From positions 1 through 64,000 of the forward strand of contig CAVWAP010000001.1 of the NCBI GenBank assembly GCA_963753055.1: DNA of 64,000 nt, written 5' to 3'. The notes under the pieces are model-generated. The model searched no databases and had not been told where the DNA came from. It was given only the letters and a program-made list of their open reading frames with translations. The DNA is from JAUWGC01 sp963753055 (lineage in GTDB: Bacteria; Bacteroidota; Bacteroidia; Bacteroidales; B18-G4). Position numbers and translations under genes: made by a program. Numbering within the stretch: the first letter of the stretch is position 1; each line of letters starts with the position of its first letter. Below are positions 1 to 9,029 of the stretch, piece after piece.

Positions 1-90
1 ATCGATGTACAACTCTTGTGCACTTGCAGTTGTCATTATACCACCAATAAAAAGCAGGACAATGAGCAATTTTAAAGCTTTTGTTTTCAT
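1..90 (-). CDS. N-terminus of an exported protein, cut by the window edge
   Basis: An ATG at 90 (read leftwards) opens a frame that stays open to base 1 and gives 30 residues: a Lys-rich start, a hydrophobic core and a likely signal peptidase site after TASA, followed by QELYID. This is a typical Sec signal peptide, so the product is exported to the periplasm or beyond. The rest lies outside the window and no family can be named. It is the next minus-strand gene after the arylsulfatase, separated by a hairpin. Confidence 0.6.
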   Translation of the reverse strand, partial: MKTKALKLLIVLLFIGGIMTTASAQELYID

Positions 91-130
91 TTTATTGTTT
101 TTAAATTATTATTCAAACTTGATCAGTATA

Positions 131-160
131 TAGAGAGGCGTATTTTACATCGCCTCTCTA
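131..160 (-). terminator. Perfect 10-bp hairpin behind the arylsulfatase gene
   Basis: TAGAGAGGCG (131-140) and CGCCTCTCTA (151-160) are exact inverted repeats around a 10-base loop. The hairpin lies just past the arylsulfatase stop and before the next minus-strand start, the expected place for a terminator. The flank is A/T-rich but has no long U-run on the minus strand, so function is inferred from structure and position. Confidence 0.5.
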
Positions 161-174
161 TTTATTAAAACTCT

Positions 175-2574
175 TTATTTTTGGCTAATGGTGATCTTCT
201 CAATTTCGCCGTTAAACTTGCTGGTTTCCAGATTGTAGTCTGGCGTCACCATTGTTTCCATATCAATGCCTACATTACAAGTTTCGTCGCCTGAGAATAT
301 GGAAGGTTCTGTTTTTACAACCTTGCCGGAGCCCACTTTCTTGTCGTTGACATAAAGCGTCACAGTACCACCTTGCCCTGGTTTTTCACCTTCGTAGGCA
401 AATTCCATTTTAATGGTACATTTACCCTCAGGAAGCTTACTGTTGGCCTTGATGTTGTATTGCTCGACACCGAACCAATTGTAATGAAAGGTTGGTGTTC
501 CTTCTTTTACATACAGACTCCAGCCACCAAAATAGCCACCCTGCTGAAATAGGACTCCATTAGCGCTTGCCCCTTTAGTCACCACTTCAGCCATAGCCTC
601 CCATGATTGGTTTTTAATATCTATAACAGAAGCTTCACCAAGAAATTGAGTTCCTTCGTGGAAGGTTTGTGATGTGCGATTACCCACAACGGTTGGCCTC
701 CCGGCAATGGTTGAGTTGAAGCGTTCTGAGAGACGGTCATCCAGAGGAAAGACATGGTACTTCAGCGCCTCGGTTTCGAACAAGTTTTGAAGTTCGACCA
801 TTTTTGCAGGATATTCTTTAGAGACATCGGTTGACATACTAAAATCCTCTGCAACATGGTAAAGTTCCCATTTATCCTCAGACAATTTTGCCGTAGGCCC
901 CAGCGCGTTAATTCCAGGATAGAAATGTACCGTTCCAGCAAACCAACCGTCGGAATAGACTCCTCGGTTACCAAACATTTCAAAGTACTGCACAAGATGT
1001 CTGTCTGCAGCACCTGCATTGTCAAAGGTGTATACCATACTAGTTCCTTCAATTGCATGCTGAGGAATACCATCTACCACTTTAGGTTCAGGTAAACCGA
1101 TTGCTTCGAGTACTGTAGGTACAACATCAATAACATGGTGCCACTGGTGGCGCAATTCTTGCTTCCCTTTAATTTTTTCTGGCCAGTGAATTACCATACC
1201 CTGGCGCGTACCACCATAGTTGGATGCCACCTGTTTAAAATAACTGAACGGCGAGTCAAAAGCCACGGCCCATCCTGCTGCCATATGCGGGTATGTTGTA
1301 GCGCTACCCCATTCATCAATATGTTTTACTACGTTATCAAACTCCTCTGCAACACCATTAAACACAAAGTTCTCGTTGAAAGAGCCAAAAGCTTTTCCTT
1401 CTGGACTGGTACCATTGTCTCCTGCAATATAAAAAAGCAGTGTGTTGTCTAAGATTCCTTTATCTTCAAGCGTTTGAACCAGACGACCAATCTCGGTATC
1501 ACACATATCCAAAAAGCCTGCAAATACCTCGGCCTGTTTAGCAAAGACCTGTTGTTCTTGTTTAGTAAGCTTGTCCCAATCTTTCACAACCGGCGCCTTG
1601 TCTGCCAATTTAGTATCTTTAGGAATTACGCCCAATGCTTTCTGCTTTTTAAAAATTGTTTCGCGTATAACATCCCATCCTTCATCAAACTGACCTTTGT
1701 ACTTTTCGATATATTCCTCAGGCACGTGATGCGGAGCATGAACAGCACCCGGAGTAAAGTACATATAGAAGGGTTTATCAGGAGAGAGCGATTGTTGCTT
1801 GTTCACCCATGAAATTGCTTTATCTGTCATATCAGTCATAAAGTGATAATCTCCACCACCATGAACTTCGATAGGGTTTACGTTTTCATAAACAGCCGGA
1901 TAAAACTGGTTGGTTTCACCGCCCATGAATCCATAAAAATACTCATATCCCATACCAACTGGCCAGTTGTCATAGGGTCCTGTCGCATTTGTATTATAGG
2001 CTTCGGTCATATGCCATTTTCCGAAAGCAGCTGTGTTGTAGCCATTGTATTTCAGAATCTTCGACAAAGGGGCAATATTCTTAGGCAGCTTTCCGGTATA
2101 TCCAGGTAAAGCTGTTGACATTTCACTAACAATACCTGTATTACAGGTATGGTGGTTTCGACCCGTGTTGAGCGCAATACGCGTAGAGGCACATTGGGCT
2201 GTTGAGTGGAAATGGGTATAATTTATGCCTTGTTTCGAAAGGCGATCTATGGTCGGCGTATTGACGATTCCGCCAAATGGGGTGGTTCCGGCATAGCCAA
2301 GGTCATCAAGCATAATGATGACCACATTGGGCGCATCCTTTGGTGCTGTAACCTTGAACAACTGTGGTGGTGTTTTTATGTTCCGTGCATCCATTTCGGT
2401 AATAATGGGTGGAGCCGGTTCTTTAATAGGTAGTACTGTACGATCCATTTTCAACTGGTCGTTATTCATGTACAGGCTTCTCTTCTTATTGGTTTCCTGA
2501 GCTTGCATTGGAATAGCAATTCCAATTAAGAACAAGCAGGTAATTGCAATACTTAGTAATTTTTGTATTTTCAT
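175..2574 (-). CDS. Exported arylsulfatase (formylglycine type)
   Basis: A 799-residue sulfatase that should hydrolyse sulfate esters outside the cytoplasm. Residues 1-26 are a signal peptide ending in PMQAQ. The alkaline-phosphatase-like fold starts near 82 with a metal-binding DD pair at 90-91. The activation motif CASTR has Cys128, the residue converted to formylglycine; this is the CxSxR variant, whereas the two sulfatases nearby have CxPxR. A GKWHM block follows near 185. The length, with an extended C-terminal region, fits the large arylsulfatases related to Pseudomonas AtsA. The frame is intact, unlike both other sulfatases here. Activation needs a formylglycine-generating enzyme, not seen in this window. 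The substrate cannot be read from the sequence. It lies 57 bases downstream of the MBL gene and may share its transcript. Confidence 0.88.
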   Translation of the reverse strand: MKIQKLLSIAITCLFLIGIAIPMQAQETNKKRSLYMNNDQLKMDRTVLPIKEPAPPIITEMDARNIKTPPQLFKVTAPKDAPNVVIIMLDDLGYAGTTPFGGIVNTPTIDRLSKQGINYTHFHSTAQCASTRIALNTGRNHHTCNTGIVSEMSTALPGYTGKLPKNIAPLSKILKYNGYNTAAFGKWHMTEAYNTNATGPYDNWPVGMGYEYFYGFMGGETNQFYPAVYENVNPIEVHGGGDYHFMTDMTDKAISWVNKQQSLSPDKPFYMYFTPGAVHAPHHVPEEYIEKYKGQFDEGWDVIRETIFKKQKALGVIPKDTKLADKAPVVKDWDKLTKQEQQVFAKQAEVFAGFLDMCDTEIGRLVQTLEDKGILDNTLLFYIAGDNGTSPEGKAFGSFNENFVFNGVAEEFDNVVKHIDEWGSATTYPHMAAGWAVAFDSPFSYFKQVASNYGGTRQGMVIHWPEKIKGKQELRHQWHHVIDVVPTVLEAIGLPEPKVVDGIPQHAIEGTSMVYTFDNAGAADRHLVQYFEMFGNRGVYSDGWFAGTVHFYPGINALGPTAKLSEDKWELYHVAEDFSMSTDVSKEYPAKMVELQNLFETEALKYHVFPLDDRLSERFNSTIAGRPTVVGNRTSQTFHEGTQFLGEASVIDIKNQSWEAMAEVVTKGASANGVLFQQGGYFGGWSLYVKEGTPTFHYNWFGVEQYNIKANSKLPEGKCTIKMEFAYEGEKPGQGGTVTLYVNDKKVGSGKVVKTEPSIFSGDETCNVGIDMETMVTPDYNLETSKFNGEIEKITISQK

Positions 2575-2631
2575 AATAATAATTTTATAAAATTCGACAT
2601 CATGATTTATTAGATATAAATTATTGTCTGC

Positions 2632-4464
2632 CTAATGACTGTAAGGTGGCACCTTATAATTCTTTGAAGGTGTGTAAGCATCGAATAATTCGAAAGCACT
2701 TACTGTTTTCGCTTTATCGCCCGAAACCAGTTTCACTTTATCTGAATCGATGGCTTTTGTTAAATCAATACTACTTAAATAAAGCGCAGCCCAGGTATCT
2801 GAATCAAGTTGCAGTACCGCATCCGATTTTTTGTAATATTCTGATGGTACAGAAATAAATTCAGCAATACCTCTACGAACATGCAGCGCAACAGCCTGGT
2901 TACCCTTATCTGTAAATACAAACTCCATTAGCAAATCGGTATTCTCACTTTTCTTAGGATCGATACGAACCCTGAAATAGTCGACAAAAACATCAGGTCT
3001 TGCAGCAATAAGGGCAGGTTGTGGAGGAATTAATCGTGGAATCTCAACTTTACCTTCCAGTGCCAAAGCTTCGGAGATAAGAAATGCTCTTGGGATAGAC
3101 CCCATTGCACGGTAAGCCATTTGTCTTAATAAATCTGCTTTTAACTGTCGCACATCTTTATCCATAGGATCTAAGAGGTAAACATACTGGACGAGTTGCG
3201 TACCCCAGGCAAATTCCTCTTTGTCGAGGGCTGTTTTGGCAAGTTTTATCACATTTTCCTTGCCACCCATTGCTTTAACTAATCGTTCTGCTTCATCAAG
3301 TGGCGCAACTTTAAATATTTTTGTAACATCACCATCAAACCAACCAACACCATAATCAAATATAGCTTCCGGAAAATGAACTGTTTCGCCATAAATTTCT
3401 GTATTTTCCGCCATATCATCTAAGTGAGGAGGAAAATAGATAAAGTTCCTTAGGTCGTTAGGACCCAATCCCTTTAGAATTCCTCTTAGAGTTTGATCGT
3501 AGGTGAGTGTAAAATGATCCATATAACCGGTAAGTATTTCCATTACCTTTTCTTTACCAACAATGGCAGGAGCATGGGTATTCAATACAACTTCTGGCTG
3601 CAAATCGCGGATCATTTTGAGTGCATCTCGCCAGATTAATGGGTTTCGATAAACTACTCCACGTAAACTGTAAATATTTGGTCTTCCCGGAAATACAAAG
3701 TTATTTAGGACAACTCCGCTTTCAGGAAAATAAACAGTAAGGTTGTGGTCATCGGAAAGGCCTTCGGTGAAAAACTGCACTTTATGTCCAAGCAAGTTCA
3801 TGGTTTCACCATTTTCGACCGTTTTATTTACGGGGAGAAAATCAATGGGCTGTCCGAGTCTAAGCTTAGCCTGAAGAGAAGCATCTGGTCCTTCTTCGGG
3901 CATGAAATTACTGAATTGAATGAGTGCTCTGGCACTTAAAATAGGGCCAATTTCAGGAATTACTGATGGGGCGCCTCCGCCACTGAGGTTATTCTGAACC
4001 GTCTCATTCAACGTGGGGTGACCAATAACAAGCACATCATCAGGATTATCCACAAATACTCCACCACCCAGTGCATAATGCGAATGACTGTACATGATTA
4101 CTTTCACTGGCTTTTTACTAATTTTTTCGCGAATAGCATCATAAATGTGTGTGGCTTCTTCTTTCGTGTCGCCTACATCATATACTATCAATCCATCTTC
4201 GCCTTCAATTACAATAGTATTGGCAATGGAGTAACCTCCAACAACCCATACCCCTTCAACTATTTCCTCTACAGTTGGTTTGGTATACCAGCATTTAGGA
4301 TAGGCTTCAATTAATTTGGCATTAACTATGGCCCCATTTTCTGCTGTTGCCATTTCCACAGCACCACCCATATACCGCGATTTTTCCTGTGCTTGCATTG
4401 GAATAATAATTCCCAAGCTAAAAATGCAAGCTACTCCAATACTTAGTAATTTTTGTTTTTTCAT
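2632..4464 (-). CDS. MBL-fold alkylsulfatase-like protein with altered metal motif
   Basis: A 610-residue exported protein related to SdsA1-type (type III) alkylsulfatases: an N-terminal metallo-beta-lactamase domain (about 60-310), the helical dimerisation region with PPHLDDMAENTEIYGE and GVGWFDGD blocks, and a C-terminal SCP2-like domain. The start at 4464 is chosen because it begins a signal peptide like those of its neighbours; an in-frame upstream ATG at 4566 would add 34 non-signal residues and overlap the next gene. Active family members carry HxHxDHxGG; here it reads HSHYALGGG, so the Asp and His of the second metal site are replaced by Ala and Leu, while the first two His and a later NTHAPAI His remain. 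Sulfatase activity is therefore doubtful. Genomic context still links it to sulfate-ester metabolism. Confidence 0.8.
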   Translation of the reverse strand: MKKQKLLSIGVACIFSLGIIIPMQAQEKSRYMGGAVEMATAENGAIVNAKLIEAYPKCWYTKPTVEEIVEGVWVVGGYSIANTIVIEGEDGLIVYDVGDTKEEATHIYDAIREKISKKPVKVIMYSHSHYALGGGVFVDNPDDVLVIGHPTLNETVQNNLSGGGAPSVIPEIGPILSARALIQFSNFMPEEGPDASLQAKLRLGQPIDFLPVNKTVENGETMNLLGHKVQFFTEGLSDDHNLTVYFPESGVVLNNFVFPGRPNIYSLRGVVYRNPLIWRDALKMIRDLQPEVVLNTHAPAIVGKEKVMEILTGYMDHFTLTYDQTLRGILKGLGPNDLRNFIYFPPHLDDMAENTEIYGETVHFPEAIFDYGVGWFDGDVTKIFKVAPLDEAERLVKAMGGKENVIKLAKTALDKEEFAWGTQLVQYVYLLDPMDKDVRQLKADLLRQMAYRAMGSIPRAFLISEALALEGKVEIPRLIPPQPALIAARPDVFVDYFRVRIDPKKSENTDLLMEFVFTDKGNQAVALHVRRGIAEFISVPSEYYKKSDAVLQLDSDTWAALYLSSIDLTKAIDSDKVKLVSGDKAKTVSAFELFDAYTPSKNYKVPPYSH

Positions 4465-4478
4465 ATTTTTAGATTTAT

Positions 4479-4515
4479 CGTCATTGCGAGTCCAAAGTTT
4501 CGGTGCTCGCAATGA
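4479..4515. repeat. REP-like palindromic element, short copy
   Basis: CGTCATTGCGAG (4479-4490) is mirrored by CTCGCAATGA (4506-4515) around a 15-base spacer. It fills the gap between the MBL gene and the upstream DUF1254 gene. The same ends flank two longer copies at 8944-9019 and 10590-10684. Confidence 0.75.
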
Positions 4516-4523
4516 AGGTGTTA

Positions 4524-5936
4524 TTAAATTTTTTCTAAGTCGTTCAGCTTCCAGCTTTTGTCCCAAACAGCTTTTTCCGGGCCATATAAGCGGAAGAACA
4601 AAAAGAAGTCTTTCCCAGATTCTGTTGGCACCCAGTTGGCTTCCTTACCTTTCGGTGGTTTTGCACTAAAATAAATATCAACAGTACCATCCTTATTAGT
4701 TTTCACACCATTATCGATAGAAGCAACTCCTGCCTTTGACATGTTGTCAATCCATGTAGCATCTTTTGTTTCATAAGCTATCACTGACCAAAAGTTACGC
4801 ATAGGCACATTGGCCGGAACGGTTAGCACATAATCATTGCTACCGTTAAGGCTTTCTCCTTTATCGTCTCTAGCAACTTTTAGATAAAAACTGGCTGCAC
4901 CTAATTTGCGGAAGCTCGTATAAAAACCAAAGTACGCTGCCCCACGTTGGTCATAATTAACATGACTTGGAAACGACCAATCCATAAAGCTCATCACTCC
5001 ACTAGTTGGCACAGCATTGGTCCATTGGCGATCATCATAATACTTACCTGCAGCCCGCTCCAGGTAGGAGTCGCGAAGGTATACCTCAGCATCTTTTGCA
5101 CCTGCTTTAAATAGGTCTAATTGTTTCTTAGTCGGGCTGTAAGGCATTCCTTTTTCAATACCAATAGACTCTAGGATTCCTAAAAAGGTTAAATCCTTTT
5201 CTTCAATTCTTTCTTCTTGTAATAGTTCATTAAGCTGTTCAAAATAGGTCTCATCAAATGGTACTAAACCATTGATTGGTTTGTCAAAAATGTCGATATG
5301 TTTTGTTGCTGGAGGATTACCAGCTTGCGACAACGGGTAAACTTTTATCCCTTTCACAAATTCAGAAACCTTAGCTAATGTCTCTTGGCTGGTGTTCTTT
5401 ATTATTGGTCTAAGGGTGGCAGATCCCCCGTATGTTTTTTGGTATACTGCAACATATCCTTCCGGGTATCCACCTTGATAATCTTCTGACATAATCAAGT
5501 ATTTAGCGCCGCGGCCTCCATCATAGCCATTGGCACCAACAGCAATCATAGAACGTTGCCAATAATCTAATAAAGTACCCACCAAACCAACATCTGCCGT
5601 ACTTACAGGGATTTCAACAACCATGGGTTCCTTTTCTACATTCCAATAAAAATGGATGTAGGGAGTTGTATTGTTGTTTGTTGTAAAATCAATTTTCCAA
5701 TTCTGTATTTGTGAAAAATAGGCCACATCGTTTAGGCCAACTCCAGCATCGCGCTCTAATCCATCTTGCATGGCTTTAGAACTCATTATAGGCATACTCC
5801 AAACAATGGATTCTATTGCCCGGTGTTTTGTGATTTGATCTTCAAGGCTTAAGTTTTCTTGTGCTTGCATTGGAATAGCGATTCCAATAATAAACAAGCC
5901 CGTAAATAAAATACTTAGTAATTTTTTTGTTTTCAT
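4524..5936 (-). CDS. Exported DUF1254/DUF1214 protein
   Basis: A 470-residue protein with a signal peptide at 1-26 (PMQAQ cleavage region), a DUF1254 domain (about 40-200, with the family's glycine-rich GGRGAKYLIM...EGY block) and a DUF1214 domain at the C-terminus (about 350-470, VPANVPMRNFWSV and FFLFFRLYGP blocks). The family is widespread and its biochemical role is not established, so no reaction is proposed. It is shorter than the other four paralogues here and is the only one inside the sulfatase group. Its signal sequence is nearly identical at DNA level to those of the sulfatases and the MBL protein beside it. It lies 6 bases downstream of the broken sulfatase A, so the two were probably cotranscribed. 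Confidence 0.85.
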   Translation of the reverse strand: MKTKKLLSILFTGLFIIGIAIPMQAQENLSLEDQITKHRAIESIVWSMPIMSSKAMQDGLERDAGVGLNDVAYFSQIQNWKIDFTTNNNTTPYIHFYWNVEKEPMVVEIPVSTADVGLVGTLLDYWQRSMIAVGANGYDGGRGAKYLIMSEDYQGGYPEGYVAVYQKTYGGSATLRPIIKNTSQETLAKVSEFVKGIKVYPLSQAGNPPATKHIDIFDKPINGLVPFDETYFEQLNELLQEERIEEKDLTFLGILESIGIEKGMPYSPTKKQLDLFKAGAKDAEVYLRDSYLERAAGKYYDDRQWTNAVPTSGVMSFMDWSFPSHVNYDQRGAAYFGFYTSFRKLGAASFYLKVARDDKGESLNGSNDYVLTVPANVPMRNFWSVIAYETKDATWIDNMSKAGVASIDNGVKTNKDGTVDIYFSAKPPKGKEANWVPTESGKDFFLFFRLYGPEKAVWDKSWKLNDLEKI

Positions 5937-5942
5937 TTTAAA

Positions 5943-6323
5943 TTATTTTCTTTCAAACTTGGTTAAGGAAACGCCCTTTGGATTTGGGTATTTCTCTAAT
6001 GATTTATAATACTCCCCAATCACTTTCATATAAAGCCTGAATGTCCAGGCTTTAGAAGCAATCAGGTTATCCTCTTCCCGTGGATCGTTCTCAATATTGT
6101 AGATTGCCGGCATACCATTCAACTGTGAGCGGTGACCAGCTAAACCGGGACGGGCGGGATTACCACCGGAGGAAACAAAATCTTGCGGGTAAATGCGGAA
6201 CTGGTGCCAGCGCACTGCGGCGACCTCATCTTCAATAAAGGTAATCAGGTGCTCACGATTGGAGTTTTTCTGTTTGCCCAGGAAGAAGTCACTTTGATCA
6301 ACGCCATCAATAAGCTCGATCAT
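5943..6323 (-). pseudogene. Sulfatase A, C-terminal fragment (frameshifted)
   Basis: This 126-residue frame carries the C-terminal subdomain of sulfatase A (DGVDQSDFFLGK, FIEDEVAAVRWHQFRIYP, NIENDPREE). It aligns with the end of sulfatase B at 7447-8268. The main catalytic part is at 6307-7368 in another frame. Removing one T from the TT near 6311 joins DRA to IDGVD exactly as in sulfatase B, so the break is a single-base insertion. It has no start of its own and would not be expressed as a useful protein unless the base is a sequencing error. Confidence 0.8.
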
Positions 6324-7368
6324 TAGGTAATTTCGCCCCGATGATACTGGCTAGAGTGGGCATAGAAATCATGAATCGACTACCATGCTCATTGTTTTTC
6401 CCCGGGGCGATTTTGCCGGGCCATTTGATCATAGCCGGAACACGGATAGAACCTTCCGTGGCATCACCGAGTTCCCCACGGAAAGGGCCGTTATTTCCGC
6501 CACGATAGGCAGGAGGTCCGCTGAGGGGAGTTGCACCGTTTTCAGAAATCCAGATGACGATGGTGTTGTCTTCAATACCTGCATTTTTAATAGCGGCAAG
6601 CACTTCTCCGGTGCGATGGTCAAGCTCCATAATCGCGTCACCATACGGACCACTGCTCGATTTACCGCTAAACTCAGGCGGGGTAACACTCGGATAGTGA
6701 GAGTGCGTCCAGCCAATCATCATTAAGAACGGCTTATTGGCTTTTGCCTGGCGCTGTATAAACTCCACAGATGCTTTAGCGACATCACCTTCAACCTGGC
6801 GACGGTAATCCACGGTGTATTCCCGGACGGCTTTCAGATTGCCTTCTTCATCAGACTCATAAATTCTCGGAACTACGCTTTCGATAAAATCATCAGGCAT
6901 ACCACTGCGTTCCATGCTTTCCCGGTACAGGGTGCCGTCGGTTGTCTCGATCACACCCACATGATACTCATCAAAGCCCTGACGCGTCGGCCAACTCTGC
7001 TCTTCCGAACCCAGGTGCCATTTGCCGGCATAAGCAGTTGCATAATCCTTTTCTTTGAATAACTCACCAATCGTCACCTCTTTGGCCGTTAGTGTATTGG
7101 GCGTGCCCCCAATGATGACGGTATTTAACCCAACACGAGTCGAATAGCGTCCCGTCATCAGAGCCGCACGGGAAGGCGTGCATGCCGGTTCGACCAAAAA
7201 CTGTGTCATCTGCATGCCTTCACTGGCCAATCGATCGATGTTCGGCGTGGGCATCCCACGTACTTCACCTCCGCCAAAGGCGCCTATATCACCCCAGCCG
7301 ACATTATCGGCCAGCATAAGTACTACGTTCGGTTTACTCATTTTCCTGTGCTTGCATTGGAATAGCAA
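6307..7368 (-). pseudogene. Sulfatase A, catalytic fragment (formylglycine type, frameshifted)
   Basis: The frame encodes the sulfatase catalytic domain: PNVVLMLADNVGWGD near the start, the activation motif CTPSR (the Cys becomes formylglycine), GKWHLG and MMIGWTHSHYP. It is the CxPxR class and closely resembles sulfatase B. Its natural 5' end is scrambled: a signal-peptide start (ATG at 7424, KLLSIAITCLF) runs into a shifted frame after one extra base near 7375, the IGIAIPMQAQEN stretch continues in a second frame and hits a stop, and the enzyme itself is in a third frame, with an internal ATG at 7341 (MSKPN). With the break at 6311 the gene needs three corrections. The body looks richer in G+C than the AT-rich signal sequence, as if a foreign sulfatase had been joined to a local signal peptide. 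Confidence 0.82.
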
Positions 7369-7446
7369 TTCCGATTAATAAACAAGCAGGTAATTGCAAT
7401 ACTTAGTAATTTTTGTGTTTTCATTTTTCTATTTTTAGTTAATATT

Positions 7447-8268
7447 CTATTTTTTAAACTTAGTCATGCTGAATGCTGGTGGATTGGGATATTTTTCCAG
7501 TGACTTCTGGTATTCGCCCACAATCTTCATATACGGTCCGAGCACAAAGGCAGATACTGCAACCTGGTTCCATTGTTCCCGTGGATCACGGGCAATGTTG
7601 TAGATAGAAGGATAACCCATCCCCTCGGCACGATAAGCACCCACGCCCATCAGGGAAGGGTTGCCATCAGATGAAACGAATTCCCTTGGATAAATCCGCC
7701 ACTGCTTCCAGCGCACTGCAGCAACCTCGCCTTCCATGAACGTGATCAGGCTTTCGCGTGCTGACTGCTTGTTTTTGCCCAGGAAGAAATCACCCTGATC
7801 GACGCCATCAATGGCACGGTCAGTGGGTACTTTGGCCCCGATAATGTTGGCCAATGTAGGGTAGAAGTCGTGGATAGCTACCATCTCGTTGCTCTTTGCC
7901 GGTTTGATCTTTTCTGGCCATTTGATCATGCCCGGAACGCGCAGTGAACCCTCAAGTGCATCACCAACCTCTCCACGGAACGGTCCGGCTGAACTGCCCA
8001 AGAAATCGTTGTTGGACCCCTGGGTTGTAGCCGGCCCATTGTCGGAAAGCCATATGACGATGGTGTTGTCTTCAATACCGGCCTCCTTTATGGCGTCAAG
8101 CACCTGTCCTGTACGGTAGTCAAGTTCCATCACAGCATCACCAAAAAGCCCGGCACTCGATTTCCCTTCAAAGTCGGGATGTGGCAAGGCCGGATAATGT
8201 ACATGTGACCATCCCACATAAAGAAAGAATGGTTCCTTTTCTTTTGCCTGTTCTTTGATGTACTTCAC
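7447..8268 (-). pseudogene. Sulfatase B, C-terminal part (frameshifted)
   Basis: 273 residues covering the second half of a formylglycine sulfatase: LYVGWSHVHYP, the metal-binding IVIWLSDNGP strand, GEVGDALEGSLRVPGMIKWP and the C-terminal subdomain (DGVDQGDFFLGK, VAAVRWKQWRIYP). The apparent start is only the first Met after the frame break: the upstream fragment at 8265-8888 ends IAKPP-stop, and adding one A (AA to AAA near 8268) gives a continuous DIAKASVKYIKEQ as in sulfatase A. It ends 22 bases before the sulfatase A signal start, so both genes were probably one transcript. Confidence 0.85.
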
Positions 8269-8888
8269 GGAGGCTTCGCTATGTCACCTTCGATATGCCG
8301 TCTGTATTCAAGATCGTAGGGACGGACCTTTTTCAACACATCCTTCCCAGGTTCTGATTCCCAGATAGCAGTTTGCGATTTGGCAATTGCTTCTTCTGAA
8401 AAACCGCTTCTACGCATACCATCCGGATACAATACACCGTCAGTGGTTTGTAAAATCCCAACATGCCATTCATCAAAGCCCTGGTTAATGGGCAGACTTT
8501 GCTTTTCTCCACCCAGATGCCATTTACCCGTCATGGCAGTGGCGTAGCCTTTTGATTTGAACAGTTCGGCAAGCGTCACCTCACTATCCTGAAGTGTGCT
8601 GGGTGTACCGGCAATAATAATACTTCCCAATCCTGCACGTTGAGAATATCTGCCTGTCAGCAATGCCGCGCGGGTCGGTGTACAGCCGGGCTCCACGAAA
8701 AACTGAGTGAGCATCATCCCTTCGCTTGCCAGTTGATCAATGCGCGGCGTGGGCATACCACGAAGTTCACCACCGCTGCCATAGCATCCTAAATCACCGT
8801 AGCCCATGTTGTCTGACAGCATAATTACCACGTTGGGTTGACTACTTTGCTGTGCTTGCATTGGAATCGAAATTCCAATAATAAACAA
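8265..8888 (-). pseudogene. Sulfatase B, N-terminal part with FGly motif (frameshifted)
   Basis: 207 residues with PNVVIMLSDNMGYGD, activation motif CTPTR, TGRYSQRAGL and GKWHLGG, all hallmarks of a sulfatase active site. The real start is the ATG at 8928: it begins MKTKK, but an eight-A run (8913-8920 on the complement) shifts the frame. With seven A's, as in the DUF1254 gene at 5936, it reads MKTKKLLSIALSCLFIIGISIPMQAQ and joins this frame. A second one-base loss near 8268 separates it from its C-terminal half. With both corrected the protein would be about 490 residues, normal for exported sulfatases. The A8 tract could be a sequencing artefact or a slippage-prone switch. Confidence 0.84.
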
Positions 8889-8943
8889 GCAGCTTAATGC
8901 AATACTTAGTAATTTTTTTTGTTTTCATTTTTTTTAGATTTAG

Positions 8944-9019
8944 CGTCATTATGAGCGAAGTGAAAGCGAAACATTCTATCGTTTAAAATAAGAATACTTC
9001 GCTTTCGCTCGCAATGACG
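8944..9019. repeat. REP-like palindromic element, middle copy
   Basis: CGTCATTATGAGCGAAG (from 8944) is answered by CTTCGCTTTCGCTCGCAATGACG ending at 9019, written here only as its ends: CTTCGC...AATGACG. The element fills the gap between sulfatase B and the DUF1254 gene at 9030 and could fold into a long hairpin. It shares its termini with the copies at 4479 and 10590. Confidence 0.78.
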
Positions 9020-9029
9020 GTTTATTGAT

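Noticed and set aside
762..2500. Several open frames on the opposite strand inside the arylsulfatase gene
   Set aside because: They lie entirely within a gene with strong sulfatase motifs, show no recognisable domain and have poor composition; they are shadows.
4465..4566. An upstream in-frame ATG for the MBL protein
   Set aside because: It would add 34 residues translated from a REP-like repeat and the end of the next gene, and would hide a good signal peptide that starts at 4464.
5943..8928. Four independent short genes in the sulfatase A/B region
   Set aside because: Pairwise comparison of the two sulfatases shows each is one gene broken by single-base shifts; the internal starts are artefacts.
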